A DNA stretch of 64,000 nucleotides from Roseiarcus fermentans (GCF_003315135.1 NZ_QNRK01000016.1:62001-126000); one strand, 5' to 3'; shown: positions 18,475 through 28,107, numbered from the stretch's first letter. Numbers and translations are program-made. Notes: a model not told the origin generated them from the letters alone.

Positions 18475-18612
18475 GCGCGGCCCGGCGCAGGATCGGCGCC
18501 AAGGCGTGCGCGCGCGAACGACGCCCTCGTCGTCGACGCTGTGTCTCGATCGCCGTCCCGTGAGCGGCGTGCGGGCGACCCGCCCGGCGCGCGCCCCCCG
18601 GGGCAGGCGGGG

Positions 18613-19851
18613 ATGACGCGCGCGCGCCTCGACGGCTCGCCGGCCGGAGCGGGCGGCGCGATGGGCGTATTGGCCGGCGCAGTCTTCGCGGGGGCGGTCT
18701 CGTTGCGTTGCCTCGACGCGCTGCTGCCGGACGTCTCGGCCGCCTACGGGAGCAGCGTCGGCGGCGCGGGGGCGGTCGTGACCGCATACGCGCTCAGCTA
18801 CAGCGGCCTGCAGCTCGCCTACGGTCCCCTGGGCGATCGCGTCGGCCCCTTCAAAGTCGTCGCCTGGGCGACGATCCTCTCTTGCGCCGCCGCATTCGCT
18901 TGCGCGTTCGCCCCGACCCTGAATTGGCTGATCGGCCTGCGCTTTCTCTCCGGCGCCGCGGCCGCGGCGATCGGACCCACGGCGCTCGCCTGGGTCAGCT
19001 ACGCGACGCGCGACGATCGACGCTCCGTCGTGGTCGCCAACATGACGGCGGCCTCGATCACCGGGGCCACCGGCGGTCAAATCGGCGGCGGCGCGCTCGG
19101 AGCGCTGTTTGGCTGGCGGTCCGTTTTCGTGTCGCTGGCCCTGCTGTTCGCGATCTCCGCGATCGTCCTGGCGATCATCGGTCGGCGCAGGCCGGATCTG
19201 CAGTCGCTCGGGCGCCGGCGCGACGACCGGAGCGGCGAGCCGTCCCAATCGTCGCTGGCGTCGCTCATGCGCCGGCCCGCCGTGCAGCGCGTCGTCGCCG
19301 CCACCGCCGCCGAAGGGTTCGCAATGTTCTTGAGCTTCCCCTATCTGGCGGCCCTCCTTCACGAGCGAACGCCCTCGAATGGAGCGGTCAAGCTGCTGGT
19401 CGCCGTCTTCGGAGCAGGCGGGATCGTCTTCGTGCTCCTGGCGCGCCGGATCGTGTCGGCGCTGAGCGAGCGGCGGCGGTCGCTGATCGGCGGCTGCCTG
19501 GCGGGGGCGGGGTTCCTTGCGTTCGCCGCCTTGCCGTCGCCCGCGGCGGCGGCCGCGGCGCTGCTGGCCCTGGGCTTCGGCTTCTTCATGCTGCACAACG
19601 TCTTGCAGGTGCGGGCGACGAACATGGCTCCCGCGGCGCGCGGCGCGGCGCTGTCGCTGTTCGCCGCGAGCTTCTTCCTGTCGCAGGCGCTCGGCTCCTG
19701 GCTTGGCGGGTGGACGTTCGATCACGTCGGGCCTTCGGCGTCGCTGGTGTTTTCCGGCCTGGCGCTGCCGGTCGTCGGCTGGGCGATCGCCCGGTTCTCG
19801 AGCGGTCCGGACCGCCTGGCGGAGCTCGCCGATAGGCCGGCGTCGGGCTGA
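18613..19851 (+). CDS. MFS transporter
   Basis: 412 residues, about twelve hydrophobic helices, with the loop motif GPLGDRVGPFK between helices 2 and 3 and GATGGQIGGGALG in helix 5. The drug/metabolite-type organisation gives no substrate. ATG 18613 follows AGGCGGGG; an upstream in-frame GTG (18541) would only add a disordered Pro/Arg-rich tail. It lies 138 bases behind the FAA hydrolase on the same strand and converges with the IorB-like gene. May export intermediates or import a second substrate. Confidence 0.8.
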   Translation: MTRARLDGSPAGAGGAMGVLAGAVFAGAVSLRCLDALLPDVSAAYGSSVGGAGAVVTAYALSYSGLQLAYGPLGDRVGPFKVVAWATILSCAAAFACAFAPTLNWLIGLRFLSGAAAAAIGPTALAWVSYATRDDRRSVVVANMTAASITGATGGQIGGGALGALFGWRSVFVSLALLFAISAIVLAIIGRRRPDLQSLGRRRDDRSGEPSQSSLASLMRRPAVQRVVAATAAEGFAMFLSFPYLAALLHERTPSNGAVKLLVAVFGAGGIVFVLLARRIVSALSERRRSLIGGCLAGAGFLAFAALPSPAAAAAALLALGFGFFMLHNVLQVRATNMAPAARGAALSLFAASFFLSQALGSWLGGWTFDHVGPSASLVFSGLALPVVGWAIARFSSGPDRLAELADRPASG

Positions 19852-19918
19852 CGCCTTTCGATTTCGACGCGCGAACCGAAGCGCTTTCGTCCCCCGACCC
19901 GGGCGCGGGCCCGCACGC

Positions 19919-22120
19919 CTATCCCAGCGCCCGTTTCACCCGGTCCGGAGTCATGGGGATGTGCCGCAAGCGCTTGCCTGTGAGCTGCGCGACGGCGTTG
20001 GCGATGGCCGGCGCCACCGCCGGAACGCCCGCCTCGCCAACGCCCGACGGCGGGTTGTCGGTGGACAGGACCTCGACATCCATCAGCGGCATGTCGGACA
20101 TCCGCAGCACGTGATAGCCGTCGAAATTGGTCGCCTGCATGACGCCGTTCCGGATCGCCAGTTGCTCGGTGAGCGCGGCGCCGAGGCCGAACGTCATACC
20201 GCCCGTCACTTGCGCGACGATGTTCTTGGGTTGGACCGCGAGCCCGGCGTCGATCGCGCACCACAGGCGATGGACGGTGATCTTTCCGCTGACCGCGTCG
20301 ACCGAAACCTGCGCGACGACGGCGGTGTGGCTCTCCAGATCGTCCGAATAAGCGATGCCGACGCCGAGATCGCCGTCGCGCGCCGAGGCGAACCGAGACA
20401 TCTCGGCCACCCGCCGCAAGACGTTCGCGGCGCGGGGCGCATGGCCGAGCATCGAGAGCCGATACTGCAGCGGGTCCATCCTCTTGAACGCCGCGACTTC
20501 GTCGATCATCGTTTCGATCGCGAATTTGGTATAGCCCGCGGCGACGCCGCGCCATGAGCCGACGTCCACGCCCCGAGCCGATCGCACCCATTCCACCCGG
20601 TGGTGGCTGGGCGGCCCGTAGATCACTTCGCCGTGGCCGCCGGTGACGATGTCGGCCTTGACCTGGTTCCAGACCTCCGGCGGCAGGGTTCGCGCGAGGT
20701 AGGATTCGTTGACGATGCGGTGCCGCCACGCGACGATGTTCCTCTCGCCATCCAGCCCGACTTCGACTCGTTGCGCCGTCAATGGCCGCGGTTTGCTGTT
20801 GCGGAAATCGTCCTCGCGGCTCCAGATCGTCTTCACCGGCCTGCCCGGCGCGTTGAGCGCCAGCATGAGGGCGACGACCATATCGTCGCCGTCGCCCTTC
20901 CGGCCGAACGCTCCGCCCAGCAGCTGGGGATGAATGCGAACCTTGTCGGGGCTCGTCTTGCCGACGGCCGCGCAGATGAACTTCATGGTCGTCGGCGACT
21001 GGCTCCCCGACCACACGTCGATTTCGCCGTTGTCGACGCGCACCGTGACGTTCAACGGCTCCATGCAGGCATGGGCCACGTGATCGGACAGATACTCCCC
21101 GGCGAGGATCCATCTGGCGGTCTTGATCTGAGCGTCGGCGTCGCCGGTCCTGATCATGTCGACGCCGGCGCGACTCCCGTCCGCGGCGATCCGGCGATAA
21201 TCCTGCAACACCTGACTGTCGTCGTAGGCGCGCGCGGGCGCCGAGTTCGACCATGTCACGCCGAGCAGGCTCCTGGCCTGCACGGCGGCTTCGAAGGAGT
21301 CGGCGATGACGCCGACGCCGGAAGGCAGGTTCACGATCTTGACGACTCCGCTTACGGCCTTCGCCGCCGCGTCGTCGATCTGCTCGGCGCGCTCGTACTG
21401 AACGTCGGGAAAGAGGACCGCGGCGTAGAGCATCCCCGGCGCCTGCACGTCGATGCCGTACCGCGCCGATCCGTCGACCTTCCCTGGAACGTCGACCCGT
21501 CCGACGTCCGTTCCGATCAGGCGGAACTGAGATCGCGGCTTCAGATCGGCTTCGCCGACTTCCGGAAGCGGGTCGGGAACGCGCGCCACCCTCGCGATGT
21601 CTCCGTAACTCAGTTTGCGTCCGGACTTGGCGTGGACGACGGTTCCGGGACTCGTCGTCAGCTCCTCGACCGGCGCCTTCCAGATTTCGGCCGCGTTCGC
21701 GAGGAGCACTTTCCGAGCCTGGGCGCCGACAAGCCGCAGCTTGTCGTAATAGCCCGTGACCGAGAAGCTTCCGCCGGTCGACAGCGTGTCGACTCCGAAC
21801 AGTTTCTTGAACGTCGGGTGGCCGAAGGTCCGCTCGTCCTGCGGCGGATCCGAGACGCGGACCCTGTTCCAGTCGGCGTCGAGCTCCTCGGCCAGGATCA
21901 GCGGCAATGCGGTGCTGACCCCCTGACCCATTTCGACCATCGGCCCGACGATCGTGACTTCGCCGTTATCTTCGATCGTGACCCAGGCGTTCGGTTTGAA
22001 CGAGGTCTCCGGGGAACTGCGCCCTGGCGACGAGCCGAAGGCGACCGCGACGCTGAATGCGCCGGCGGAGGCGAGAAACGACCGCCGCGAGAGGGCGAAG
22101 GCGCTGGCGCTGTGCGACAT
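19919..22120 (-). CDS. Molybdopterin-binding oxidoreductase large subunit (IorB type), Tat-exported
   Basis: 733 residues, the length of isoquinoline 1-oxidoreductase/aldehyde oxidoreductase beta subunits. A twin-arginine signal SRRSFLASAG (11-20) opens the protein, so it works in the periplasm. VEMGQGVSTALPL near residue 62 and the C-terminal GVGEAGVPAVAP, whose Glu is the catalytic base, mark the xanthine oxidase family. It hydroxylates N-heterocycles or oxidises aldehydes using water. The partner 2Fe-2S subunit lies 15 bases upstream and lacks its own signal, so it would be carried along folded. No cytochrome c gene is adjacent, so the electron acceptor is unclear. Confidence 0.88.
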   Translation of the reverse strand: MSHSASAFALSRRSFLASAGAFSVAVAFGSSPGRSSPETSFKPNAWVTIEDNGEVTIVGPMVEMGQGVSTALPLILAEELDADWNRVRVSDPPQDERTFGHPTFKKLFGVDTLSTGGSFSVTGYYDKLRLVGAQARKVLLANAAEIWKAPVEELTTSPGTVVHAKSGRKLSYGDIARVARVPDPLPEVGEADLKPRSQFRLIGTDVGRVDVPGKVDGSARYGIDVQAPGMLYAAVLFPDVQYERAEQIDDAAAKAVSGVVKIVNLPSGVGVIADSFEAAVQARSLLGVTWSNSAPARAYDDSQVLQDYRRIAADGSRAGVDMIRTGDADAQIKTARWILAGEYLSDHVAHACMEPLNVTVRVDNGEIDVWSGSQSPTTMKFICAAVGKTSPDKVRIHPQLLGGAFGRKGDGDDMVVALMLALNAPGRPVKTIWSREDDFRNSKPRPLTAQRVEVGLDGERNIVAWRHRIVNESYLARTLPPEVWNQVKADIVTGGHGEVIYGPPSHHRVEWVRSARGVDVGSWRGVAAGYTKFAIETMIDEVAAFKRMDPLQYRLSMLGHAPRAANVLRRVAEMSRFASARDGDLGVGIAYSDDLESHTAVVAQVSVDAVSGKITVHRLWCAIDAGLAVQPKNIVAQVTGGMTFGLGAALTEQLAIRNGVMQATNFDGYHVLRMSDMPLMDVEVLSTDNPPSGVGEAGVPAVAPAIANAVAQLTGKRLRHIPMTPDRVKRALG

Positions 22121-22135
22121 GGTTGCTCGCTCCCG

Positions 22136-22585
22136 TCAGGCGACGCTTTGGATGGCGGCGATGATGTGCGGATAGGTTCCGCAGCGGCAGAGATTGCCGT
22201 CCATGTGCCGCACGATGTCCTGGCGCGAGGGTTTGGGATTGTTCGCCAGCAATTCCGCGGCTTGCATGATCTGACCGGACTGGCAGTAGCCGCACTGCGG
22301 AACCTGCATGGCGACCCAGGCCCTTTGCAGCGGGTGATCGGAGTCGGGCGACAGGCCCTCGATCGTGGTGACTCTCTTGCCCGCGGCCTGCGAGATGTCG
22401 ACCTGGCAGGATCGCGCCGCCTTTCCATCGATATGAACGGTGCAGGCGCCGCAGAGCCCGGCGCCGCAGCCGAACTTGGTTCCGGTGAGCTTGAGATGGT
22501 CTCGTATGACCCACAGCAGTCGGGGCTCTCCGGTGACGTCCACGCTCACAGGTTTCCCGTTGACGATGAAGGCCACCTGCGTCAT
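22136..22585 (-). CDS. 2Fe-2S subunit of IorAB-type molybdenum hydroxylase
   Basis: 149 residues with the plant-type ferredoxin cluster Cys40, 45, 48, 60 (CGAGLCGAC) and the helical-domain cluster Cys98, 101, 133, 135 (CGYC, CRC). It relays electrons from the molybdenum centre of the large subunit. First gene of a two-gene operon, with GGGGAGGTTCGGTCG before ATG 22585. A divergent LysR gene lies across a 281-base gap holding a T-N11-A box. Confidence 0.92.
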   Translation of the reverse strand: MTQVAFIVNGKPVSVDVTGEPRLLWVIRDHLKLTGTKFGCGAGLCGACTVHIDGKAARSCQVDISQAAGKRVTTIEGLSPDSDHPLQRAWVAMQVPQCGYCQSGQIMQAAELLANNPKPSRQDIVRHMDGNLCRCGTYPHIIAAIQSVA

Positions 22586-22706
22586 CGACCGAACCTCCCC
22601 TGGATTGTCCTTGGCGCAAGGGGCCAGGACGTGTACCGCCTCTTACTGCTGATGCGCGTCCATTCGATCAGTGATCGCCGCTCTATTCTTCCGGGCGGCG
22701 TTCGAC

Positions 22707-22734
22707 TTGACAGTGAAGCGGGCGCCTATACGTA
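22707..22734 (+). promoter_or_regulatory. Possible sigma-70 promoter for the lysR gene
   Basis: TTGACA (22707-22712) and TACGTA (22729-22734) are 16 bases apart. The -35 is perfect but the -10 is weak. It lies about 130 bases before the TTG start and upstream of the LysR box. Confidence 0.28.
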
Positions 22735-22801
22735 AATCGGCAGAAGCGCAGCGACGATAGGCTGGCCGGCGGGCATTGTCGCGAGCCCAAAAAATTCGTA
22801 T

Positions 22802-22820
22802 CGATATCATGCCGGTATCG
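22802..22820. promoter_or_regulatory. LysR-type binding box (T-N11-A)
   Basis: CGAT (22802-22805), eleven bases, ATCG (22817-22820): a perfect 4-base dyad in the T-N11-A form recognised by LysR proteins. It sits 46 bases before the lysR start, in the region divergent to the IorAB-type operon, as expected for autoregulation and divergent activation. Confidence 0.6.
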
Positions 22821-22866
22821 CTCGTCCGGCCAATCACGCAAACCGTTATAAATCCGGAGGAAATCC

Positions 22867-23895
22867 TTGAAGCTCAGCCATCTGAGGGACGTCCTGGCGG
22901 TGGCCGAATTCGGAGGCTTGCGAGCGGCCGGACGCCATCTCAAAATTCCGCAGCCGGTTATCACCCGCAGCATTCGCGAGATCGAGCACGAGCTCGGCGC
23001 AACCTTGTTCGAACGCCACGCCCGGGGGACGCGCCTGACGGACATCGGACGGGTCTTTCTGCATCGCGCGACGATTGTCGATTCGGAGCTGCGGCGGGCG
23101 CGCGATGAGGTGGATCAGCTCAAGGGCGGCGGAAAAGGGCAAGTCTCCGTGGTGCTCTCGGCCGCTTCGATTATGGCCATCTTCCCGACTGTGTTGTCGA
23201 AGTTCCGCGACCGTTATCCCGATGCGCTGCTGAAGGTCGCCGAGGGGCTGTTCCAGGCGGTCGAAAACGAGATCCTCGATGGAAGCGTCGACCTCTACGT
23301 CGGCCCGTTCAACCGATCGAATTTCTTCCATCAGCTCGCCGTCGAGCAGATCTTCAATCACCGGCGGGTGGTCGCGGCGCGAAAGGGACATCCGTTGTCG
23401 CAGGCGACATCGATCGCGGATCTTGCCCAGGCGCGCTGGATTCGGCCTGCGCTGTCGATCCGGAACAGCGAAGCGGACTTCGAATTCGTCCTTCGCGACA
23501 TGGGGATCGCGGATCCGAAGATCGTGATGCACACGCGTTCGACGTTGGCGACCTTGGTCGCGATCATGGAATCGGATCTCCTGACCGTTCTCCCGCAGCA
23601 ATGGCTCGAGTTTGGCGTGACCGCCAATTGCATCACCGCCCTCGGCGCCATCGAACCCATGGCCGCGGCCCCGGTTTGCATCGTCCGCAGAAGGGATCTG
23701 CCGTCGACTCCAATGGCCGAATATCTGGCCGACCTCATGCGCAGGGCTGGCGAGCGTTACGGACGCGACGGCATGGCCGCTTCCCGGAGCAAACCCGACA
23801 CGAAGAGCGAGCCTGAGGTCCATAAGAATAGCCCGGCTGGCCAGACGGGGCGGCGAGGAAAGGGAGCAGACGACCACGCCAAGGCGCAAGGATGA
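22867..23895 (+). CDS. LysR family transcriptional regulator
   Basis: 342 residues. The N-terminal winged helix-turn-helix (1-60: LSHLRDVLAVAEFGGLRAAGRHLKI, with QPVITRSIREIEHELGATLFER) is followed by a periplasmic-binding-like effector domain (about 90-295). The start is TTG at 22867, set by CCGGAGGAAATC just before it; no ATG fits. A charged, low-complexity tail of about 40 residues (SKPDTKSEPEVHKN...) is longer than usual. Divergent to the IorAB-type operon, which it most likely activates. Confidence 0.9.
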   Translation: MKLSHLRDVLAVAEFGGLRAAGRHLKIPQPVITRSIREIEHELGATLFERHARGTRLTDIGRVFLHRATIVDSELRRARDEVDQLKGGGKGQVSVVLSAASIMAIFPTVLSKFRDRYPDALLKVAEGLFQAVENEILDGSVDLYVGPFNRSNFFHQLAVEQIFNHRRVVAARKGHPLSQATSIADLAQARWIRPALSIRNSEADFEFVLRDMGIADPKIVMHTRSTLATLVAIMESDLLTVLPQQWLEFGVTANCITALGAIEPMAAAPVCIVRRRDLPSTPMAEYLADLMRRAGERYGRDGMAASRSKPDTKSEPEVHKNSPAGQTGRRGKGADDHAKAQG

Positions 23896-24225
23896 CCGAG
23901 CGGCGCCTGGACGCTACCGGGTAACGCCGAACCGTCTCGACTGCAGCCGAGAGATCGAAATCGGGGCGGGCGATCCGCGCCTGCCGACATCCGCCTTCGC
24001 CTCGGCGGGGCCGAGGCCGCGTCCCGCTCCCGGATGGGAGGAGCGCCGGACCGACGGCGCCAAGGCTCGGCGGCGCGCAGATCGGTCGACCGGACCGCTC
24101 GCCTCGCCCCGCCGGGCGAGCGCCGCACGCGCGACTGGTCCGCCGTCGTCAACGCGCCTTGGATTCCCGAAGGCGCGCTGGTCAGGCGCCGCCTCATCGC
24201 GAGGCTCCTCGCGATCGTCGCGTCG
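23896..24225. other. Convergent intergenic stretch, nothing recognised
   Basis: 330 bases between the ends of the lysR and aldehyde dehydrogenase genes. GC-rich, no start with a ribosome-binding site, no T-run terminator and no repeat that I can see. Confidence 0.5.
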
Positions 24226-25683
24226 TCATCCGTATTGGCCGTTCCGGAGCCGAAGCCGGATATGCTTGGACTCCCGAAACGCCATCAGGCCCTCGACGCC
24301 GAGTTCGCGTCCCAGCCCGGAAAGCTTCCAGCCTCCGAACGGCGCCTGGAGTTCGCTGGTGTCGTTGACGTTGACGCCGACCGCCCCGCTCTCGACTTTC
24401 TCGGCAAAGGCCCAGGCGCGTTCGAGATCGCGCCCATAGACATAGGATGCGAGCCCGTAGGGCAGGGCGTTGGCGAGCGCCAACCCCTCGGCGTCGTCCC
24501 GGAATCGGCGCACGCCGACGAGCGGTCCGTAGCTCTCCTCGGTCATGACCAGCGCCGAGTCGTCGGGACCGTCGACAATGGTCGGATTGAAGAAGCAGCC
24601 GCGATCGTACTCGGCGCCTTTCGGGGACGACCCGCCGACGATCAGCCTCCCCCCATGCGCGAGCGCGTCCTCGATGTGGCGGCGGGTGCGGGAGCGGACG
24701 CCCTCGTTCAGCACGGGTCCATAGAGGACGCCGGGTTCGACGCCATGGCCGAGCTTCATCCGGCCCGTCTCCACCGCCAGCGCTTCAAGGAAAGCGTCGT
24801 GGACGCGATCCGCGACCAGAATGCGATTCACGGCGATACAGATCTGGCCCATGTTCGAGAAGGAGCGGCGCGCCGCCGCCGCGGCGGCCTCCGCGACATC
24901 CGCGTCCTCGAGCACGACAAACGGGCACTGGCCGCCGAGCTCGAGCGACACGCGCTTGAGCGTCGCGGCGGCGGCGCGCATGATCGACTGGCCCGCGGCG
25001 GTCGAAGCGGTCGCCGTCACCAGGCGAACGTCCGGGTGGGACGCCAGCGCTGCGCCCGCCTCGGCGCCCGAGCCGGGCAGATCGTTCAGGACCCCTGCCG
25101 GCAGGCCCGCCTCGGCGAGACATTGCACGACAAGCGCGATGGCGAGCGGCGTCTCCGGCGGTGGTTTTACGACCATCGTGCAGCCGGCCGCGAGCGCCGG
25201 GCCGATTTTCCAGGCGTAGATGTCGACGGGATAGTTCCAGGGCGTGATCGCGCCGACCACGCCGACGGGCGCGCTGACGACGAGGCTGCGGGCGTCGGAG
25301 CGGGCCGACGCCCGGATCGAACCCCCGATGCGCCGCCCCTCTTCCGCATAATAGCGGATGACCTCGACGCCGAAGCGGATCTCTTTCACCGCGTCCGGAA
25401 TCGGCTTGCCCTGCTCTCGCGTGAGCAGATCGGCCATCGAGTCCAGCCGTTCCACGATGAGATCGGCCGCGCGGCGCAGGATTCGAGCGCGTTCGTCGGG
25501 GTGGGTCGCCGCCCAGCCCGGGAGCGCTCGCTTCGCCTCGGCGACCGCGTCGGCGATGTCGTCAGCGTCGGCGATGGCGGTCGATCCGACCGGGTCGCCG
25601 GTCGCCGGATCAGAAATCAGCGCGCGACGGCCCTGACGCGCCGGGCGCCACCGCCCGCCGATGAAGAGTTCGCGATCACGCAT
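24226..25683 (-). CDS. Aldehyde dehydrogenase with altered cofactor loop
   Basis: 485 residues, succinate-semialdehyde dehydrogenase-like. TPWNYP (148-153), general base Glu248 (LELGGQ) and nucleophile Cys282 (NMGQICIAVNR) are intact. The usual FTGS-x-x-x-G nucleotide loop reads VTATASTAAGQ (222-232), so the Phe and the Gly are lost, which may change NAD/NADP binding. It is the last gene of a ten-gene minus-strand operon, 11 bases behind the SIS gene. It could oxidise a sugar- or base-derived aldehyde from nucleoside breakdown. Confidence 0.87.
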   Translation of the reverse strand: MRDRELFIGGRWRPARQGRRALISDPATGDPVGSTAIADADDIADAVAEAKRALPGWAATHPDERARILRRAADLIVERLDSMADLLTREQGKPIPDAVKEIRFGVEVIRYYAEEGRRIGGSIRASARSDARSLVVSAPVGVVGAITPWNYPVDIYAWKIGPALAAGCTMVVKPPPETPLAIALVVQCLAEAGLPAGVLNDLPGSGAEAGAALASHPDVRLVTATASTAAGQSIMRAAAATLKRVSLELGGQCPFVVLEDADVAEAAAAAARRSFSNMGQICIAVNRILVADRVHDAFLEALAVETGRMKLGHGVEPGVLYGPVLNEGVRSRTRRHIEDALAHGGRLIVGGSSPKGAEYDRGCFFNPTIVDGPDDSALVMTEESYGPLVGVRRFRDDAEGLALANALPYGLASYVYGRDLERAWAFAEKVESGAVGVNVNDTSELQAPFGGWKLSGLGRELGVEGLMAFRESKHIRLRLRNGQYG

Positions 25684-25694
25684 GATTTATGTCC

Positions 25695-26462
25695 TCACCG
25701 CGCCCGCAGCCGGCGCCACAATTCATCGTAGTTGCGGTCGTTCGCGACATTGGCGGCTTCCTTGCCCGCCGTGTTCGGATTGACCATGACGAACGGCGTC
25801 ACGCCGCGCTGCACCAGCTTCTCCGCGGTCGCCGACACGATCGCATGGGCGATGGCGATCGTGAGACTGGTGGAATTGGCGCCGACCGGCGCGTCGAGCC
25901 CGTCGATGCGGATCGAAGCGTCCGCCAGACTCGCGTGGGTGTCGATCACGACGTCGGCGACCTCGTAGAGCTTCCGCCCGGACGAATGGCGCGAGGGGCT
26001 GGCGGAGGAATGCTGCACCGAGGTCACCGCGACGACCTTCATGCCCAGCTCTTTCGCGGTCAGCGCGATATCGAGGATCACCGCGTTCACGCCCGAATGC
26101 GAAAACAGGATCATCGTGTCCTCGGGGTCGATCTGATGCGATTTCAGGATCGCCTTGCCGTAGCCCTCGACGGCGTGGATGAACCGGTATTGCCGAGCCC
26201 CCATGTCCCCCCAGACGCGGTGAAACGAAATCATCGTGCTTTCGACGATCGGTCGGAAACCGACGATCGTTCCGGTGCGCGGGAACATTTCGAGGGCCGG
26301 CAGCGAACCGTGGCCGGTGCCGAAACTGAAGGCGAGCTTGCCGGCGGCGATCGAATCGGCGCAGGCCGAAGCCGCGCGGTCGATCGCCTCGCCCTCGGAG
26401 GCGCGCACGGCTTCGAGCCTTTCGATCAGGCCGGTGAAATAGCGGTCGGCGATGGCGGTCAT
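25695..26462 (-). CDS. SIS-domain sugar-phosphate isomerase-like protein
   Basis: 255 residues with one SIS domain: FSFGTGHGSLPALEMFPR (about 45-62), ILFSHSGVNAVILDIA (about 118-133) and a C-terminal NPNTAGKEAAN. It resembles the UPF0309 group, which binds phosphosugars. ATG 26462 is chosen because it begins the conserved fold; upstream codons of the same frame lie in the nucleoside phosphorylase gap. In this operon it could isomerise a sugar phosphate released from a nucleoside. No enzyme activity is established for close relatives as far as I know. Confidence 0.78.
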   Translation of the reverse strand: MTAIADRYFTGLIERLEAVRASEGEAIDRAASACADSIAAGKLAFSFGTGHGSLPALEMFPRTGTIVGFRPIVESTMISFHRVWGDMGARQYRFIHAVEGYGKAILKSHQIDPEDTMILFSHSGVNAVILDIALTAKELGMKVVAVTSVQHSSASPSRHSSGRKLYEVADVVIDTHASLADASIRIDGLDAPVGANSTSLTIAIAHAIVSATAEKLVQRGVTPFVMVNPNTAGKEAANVANDRNYDELWRRLRAR

Positions 26463-26508
26463 GGGAAGGCAAACTCCGTCAGGAAACGGGGATGGAAACA
26501 AGCCGGCC

Positions 26509-27246
26509 TCAGCCGGCGGCGAGCGCATCGAGCGCGATCTCGAACATGTCGGCCTCGCGAGCGGCGAGCGCGTCCGCGTCGAGCTTGGCCTGGGACAGAC
26601 CATCGACGGTTCCGAGGCAGAGGCTTGCGACGCGAGCCCCGAGAACGCGCCCGGCCGTCAGCAGCGTCGCCGTCTCCATGTCGGTCGCGATGAGGCCGAG
26701 GCGGCGAACCTCCTCGCGCACCTTGTCGATCACGACGGCCTCGCCCGCGCTGAGGGCGAAGGATTCGGTGTAGAATCCATCATAGGTGCCAAACAGGCCC
26801 GCCCGCCATGGCAGCGCCCGCTTCACCAGCGCCGCGCGCAGGGCCGCGCCGAGATCGAAATCCGCGACGGCCGGATAGCCGGCGGGGGCATAGGTGCGCG
26901 ACGTCCCGTCATGCGCGAGCGCGCCGTCGGCCAGCAGCATGTCGCCGAGCCCGGCCGGCGGCATCGCCATCGCCGTTCCGACGCGGATGAAACGGCGGAC
27001 GCCGAGGTCGAACAACTCATGCAGGACGATCGCCGCGATCGGGCCGCCCATGCCGAAGGCGGTGGCGGTGACCCTCATCCCGCCCCTCAACCCCGTCACG
27101 GTGCGCAAGCCGCGGTTCTCGGCGAGGATACGGGGTTCCTTCAGGTGCGCGGCGATCCGATCGATGCGGGCGCGGTCTCCGGTCAGGAGCGCGGACTCGC
27201 CGACGTCCTCCTTGGCGCAGCCGATGTACCAGGCGGTTTCCGTCAT
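26509..27246 (-). CDS. Nucleoside phosphorylase (uridine/purine nucleoside phosphorylase family)
   Basis: 245 residues of the NP-I fold: FGMGGPIAAIVLHEL (about 64-78), the phosphate-contacting RVGTAM (87-92) and the nucleoside-binding ATDMETATLL (about 188-197). It splits a nucleoside with phosphate into base and (deoxy)ribose 1-phosphate in the cytoplasm. It begins 3 bases after the PfkB kinase gene. The substrate sits with the BMP/NupOPQ-type transporter of the same operon. Confidence 0.87.
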   Translation of the reverse strand: MTETAWYIGCAKEDVGESALLTGDRARIDRIAAHLKEPRILAENRGLRTVTGLRGGMRVTATAFGMGGPIAAIVLHELFDLGVRRFIRVGTAMAMPPAGLGDMLLADGALAHDGTSRTYAPAGYPAVADFDLGAALRAALVKRALPWRAGLFGTYDGFYTESFALSAGEAVVIDKVREEVRRLGLIATDMETATLLTAGRVLGARVASLCLGTVDGLSQAKLDADALAAREADMFEIALDALAAG

Positions 27247-27249
27247 GGA

Positions 27250-28107
27250 TCAGGTCCCTTGAACTTTCTGAGCGCGGCCCTCGAGCAGCGCCCGGGCGGC
27301 GCGCGCCCCGGCCTCGACCGCGCGCTCGACGTCGCCGCCGCTCCAGGCGGCCAGAAATGCGCCGAGAAACGTATCCCCGGCGCCGGTCGTGTCCTCGGCC
27401 TCGACAGGCCGGACGGGCACGAGGCGCGCCGCCCCCTCGCGCAGGATCGCGACGCCCTCGCCGCCGCGCGTCTCGATCCGCAAGGGCGCCGAGTCGCGCG
27501 CGCCGGCGCGCGCAAACGCCTCGCGCACGAAGTCGGCCTCGCCGCGGCTCGACACCACGATATCCGCGCGCGTCGCGAGCGCGGCGGCGAGGTCCGGCGG
27601 AACGGCGCGCGGGTCGGCCTTGACCGCCCAGGTCAGGATCGCATGCGATCCCGTCAGCGCCAGCGCTTCCCGCGTCGCCTGCTCGGGCCCCACCGTGACG
27701 CAGACGAAGTCCGCCGCCGCGACCAGCGCGCGCTGAGCCGCATCGAGACCGATCGGCTCGGCGAGGCTTGGATGATAGAGGCAGCAGCAGCCGCCGTCCG
27801 GTTGATAGGCGAGGACGCAGACGGGCGTGCGGCCGGACCGGATTCCGACGCCGTCCGTCCGCAGGCCCAGCGCCGCCAGCGCGGCGCGGTAGCTTTCGCC
27901 GTCCGCGTCGTCGCCGACCCAGGTGATCGGCGCGGCGCCGCGCGCGCCCGCCGCCGCCATGGCCGCGGCCACGTAAGCGGGCGAGCCGCCGAGACGTGGA
28001 AAATCGCCGGCGCGCGACAGGATCGTCGCCGTGCGGTCGGCCTCGGGGGCGCGGTCCAGCCGCAGCGCGTAGTCGAGGCTCGCGTATCCTGTGATCGCGA
28101 CGTTCAC
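27250..28107 (-). CDS. PfkB-family carbohydrate/nucleoside kinase
   Basis: 285 residues. An N-terminal GGSPAYVAAAMAAAG sugar-binding segment and the C-terminal anion-hole/catalytic-Asp motif EDTTGAGDTFLGAFLA identify the ribokinase/PfkB family. It would phosphorylate a pentose, a nucleoside or, as PsuK does, pseudouridine. The start is GTG 28107, overlapping the upstream stop as GTGA; no better ATG exists. It lies between the cysteine hydrolase and the nucleoside phosphorylase. Confidence 0.85.
   Translation of the reverse strand: MNVAITGYASLDYALRLDRAPEADRTATILSRAGDFPRLGGSPAYVAAAMAAAGARGAAPITWVGDDADGESYRAALAALGLRTDGVGIRSGRTPVCVLAYQPDGGCCCLYHPSLAEPIGLDAAQRALVAAADFVCVTVGPEQATREALALTGSHAILTWAVKADPRAVPPDLAAALATRADIVVSSRGEADFVREAFARAGARDSAPLRIETRGGEGVAILREGAARLVPVRPVEAEDTTGAGDTFLGAFLAAWSGGDVERAVEAGARAARALLEGRAQKVQGT

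Noticed and set aside
17119-19725. 868-codon antisense frame over the FAA hydrolase and MFS genes
   Set aside because: Arg/Gly/Gln-rich shadow translation; the plus strand carries recognisable families.
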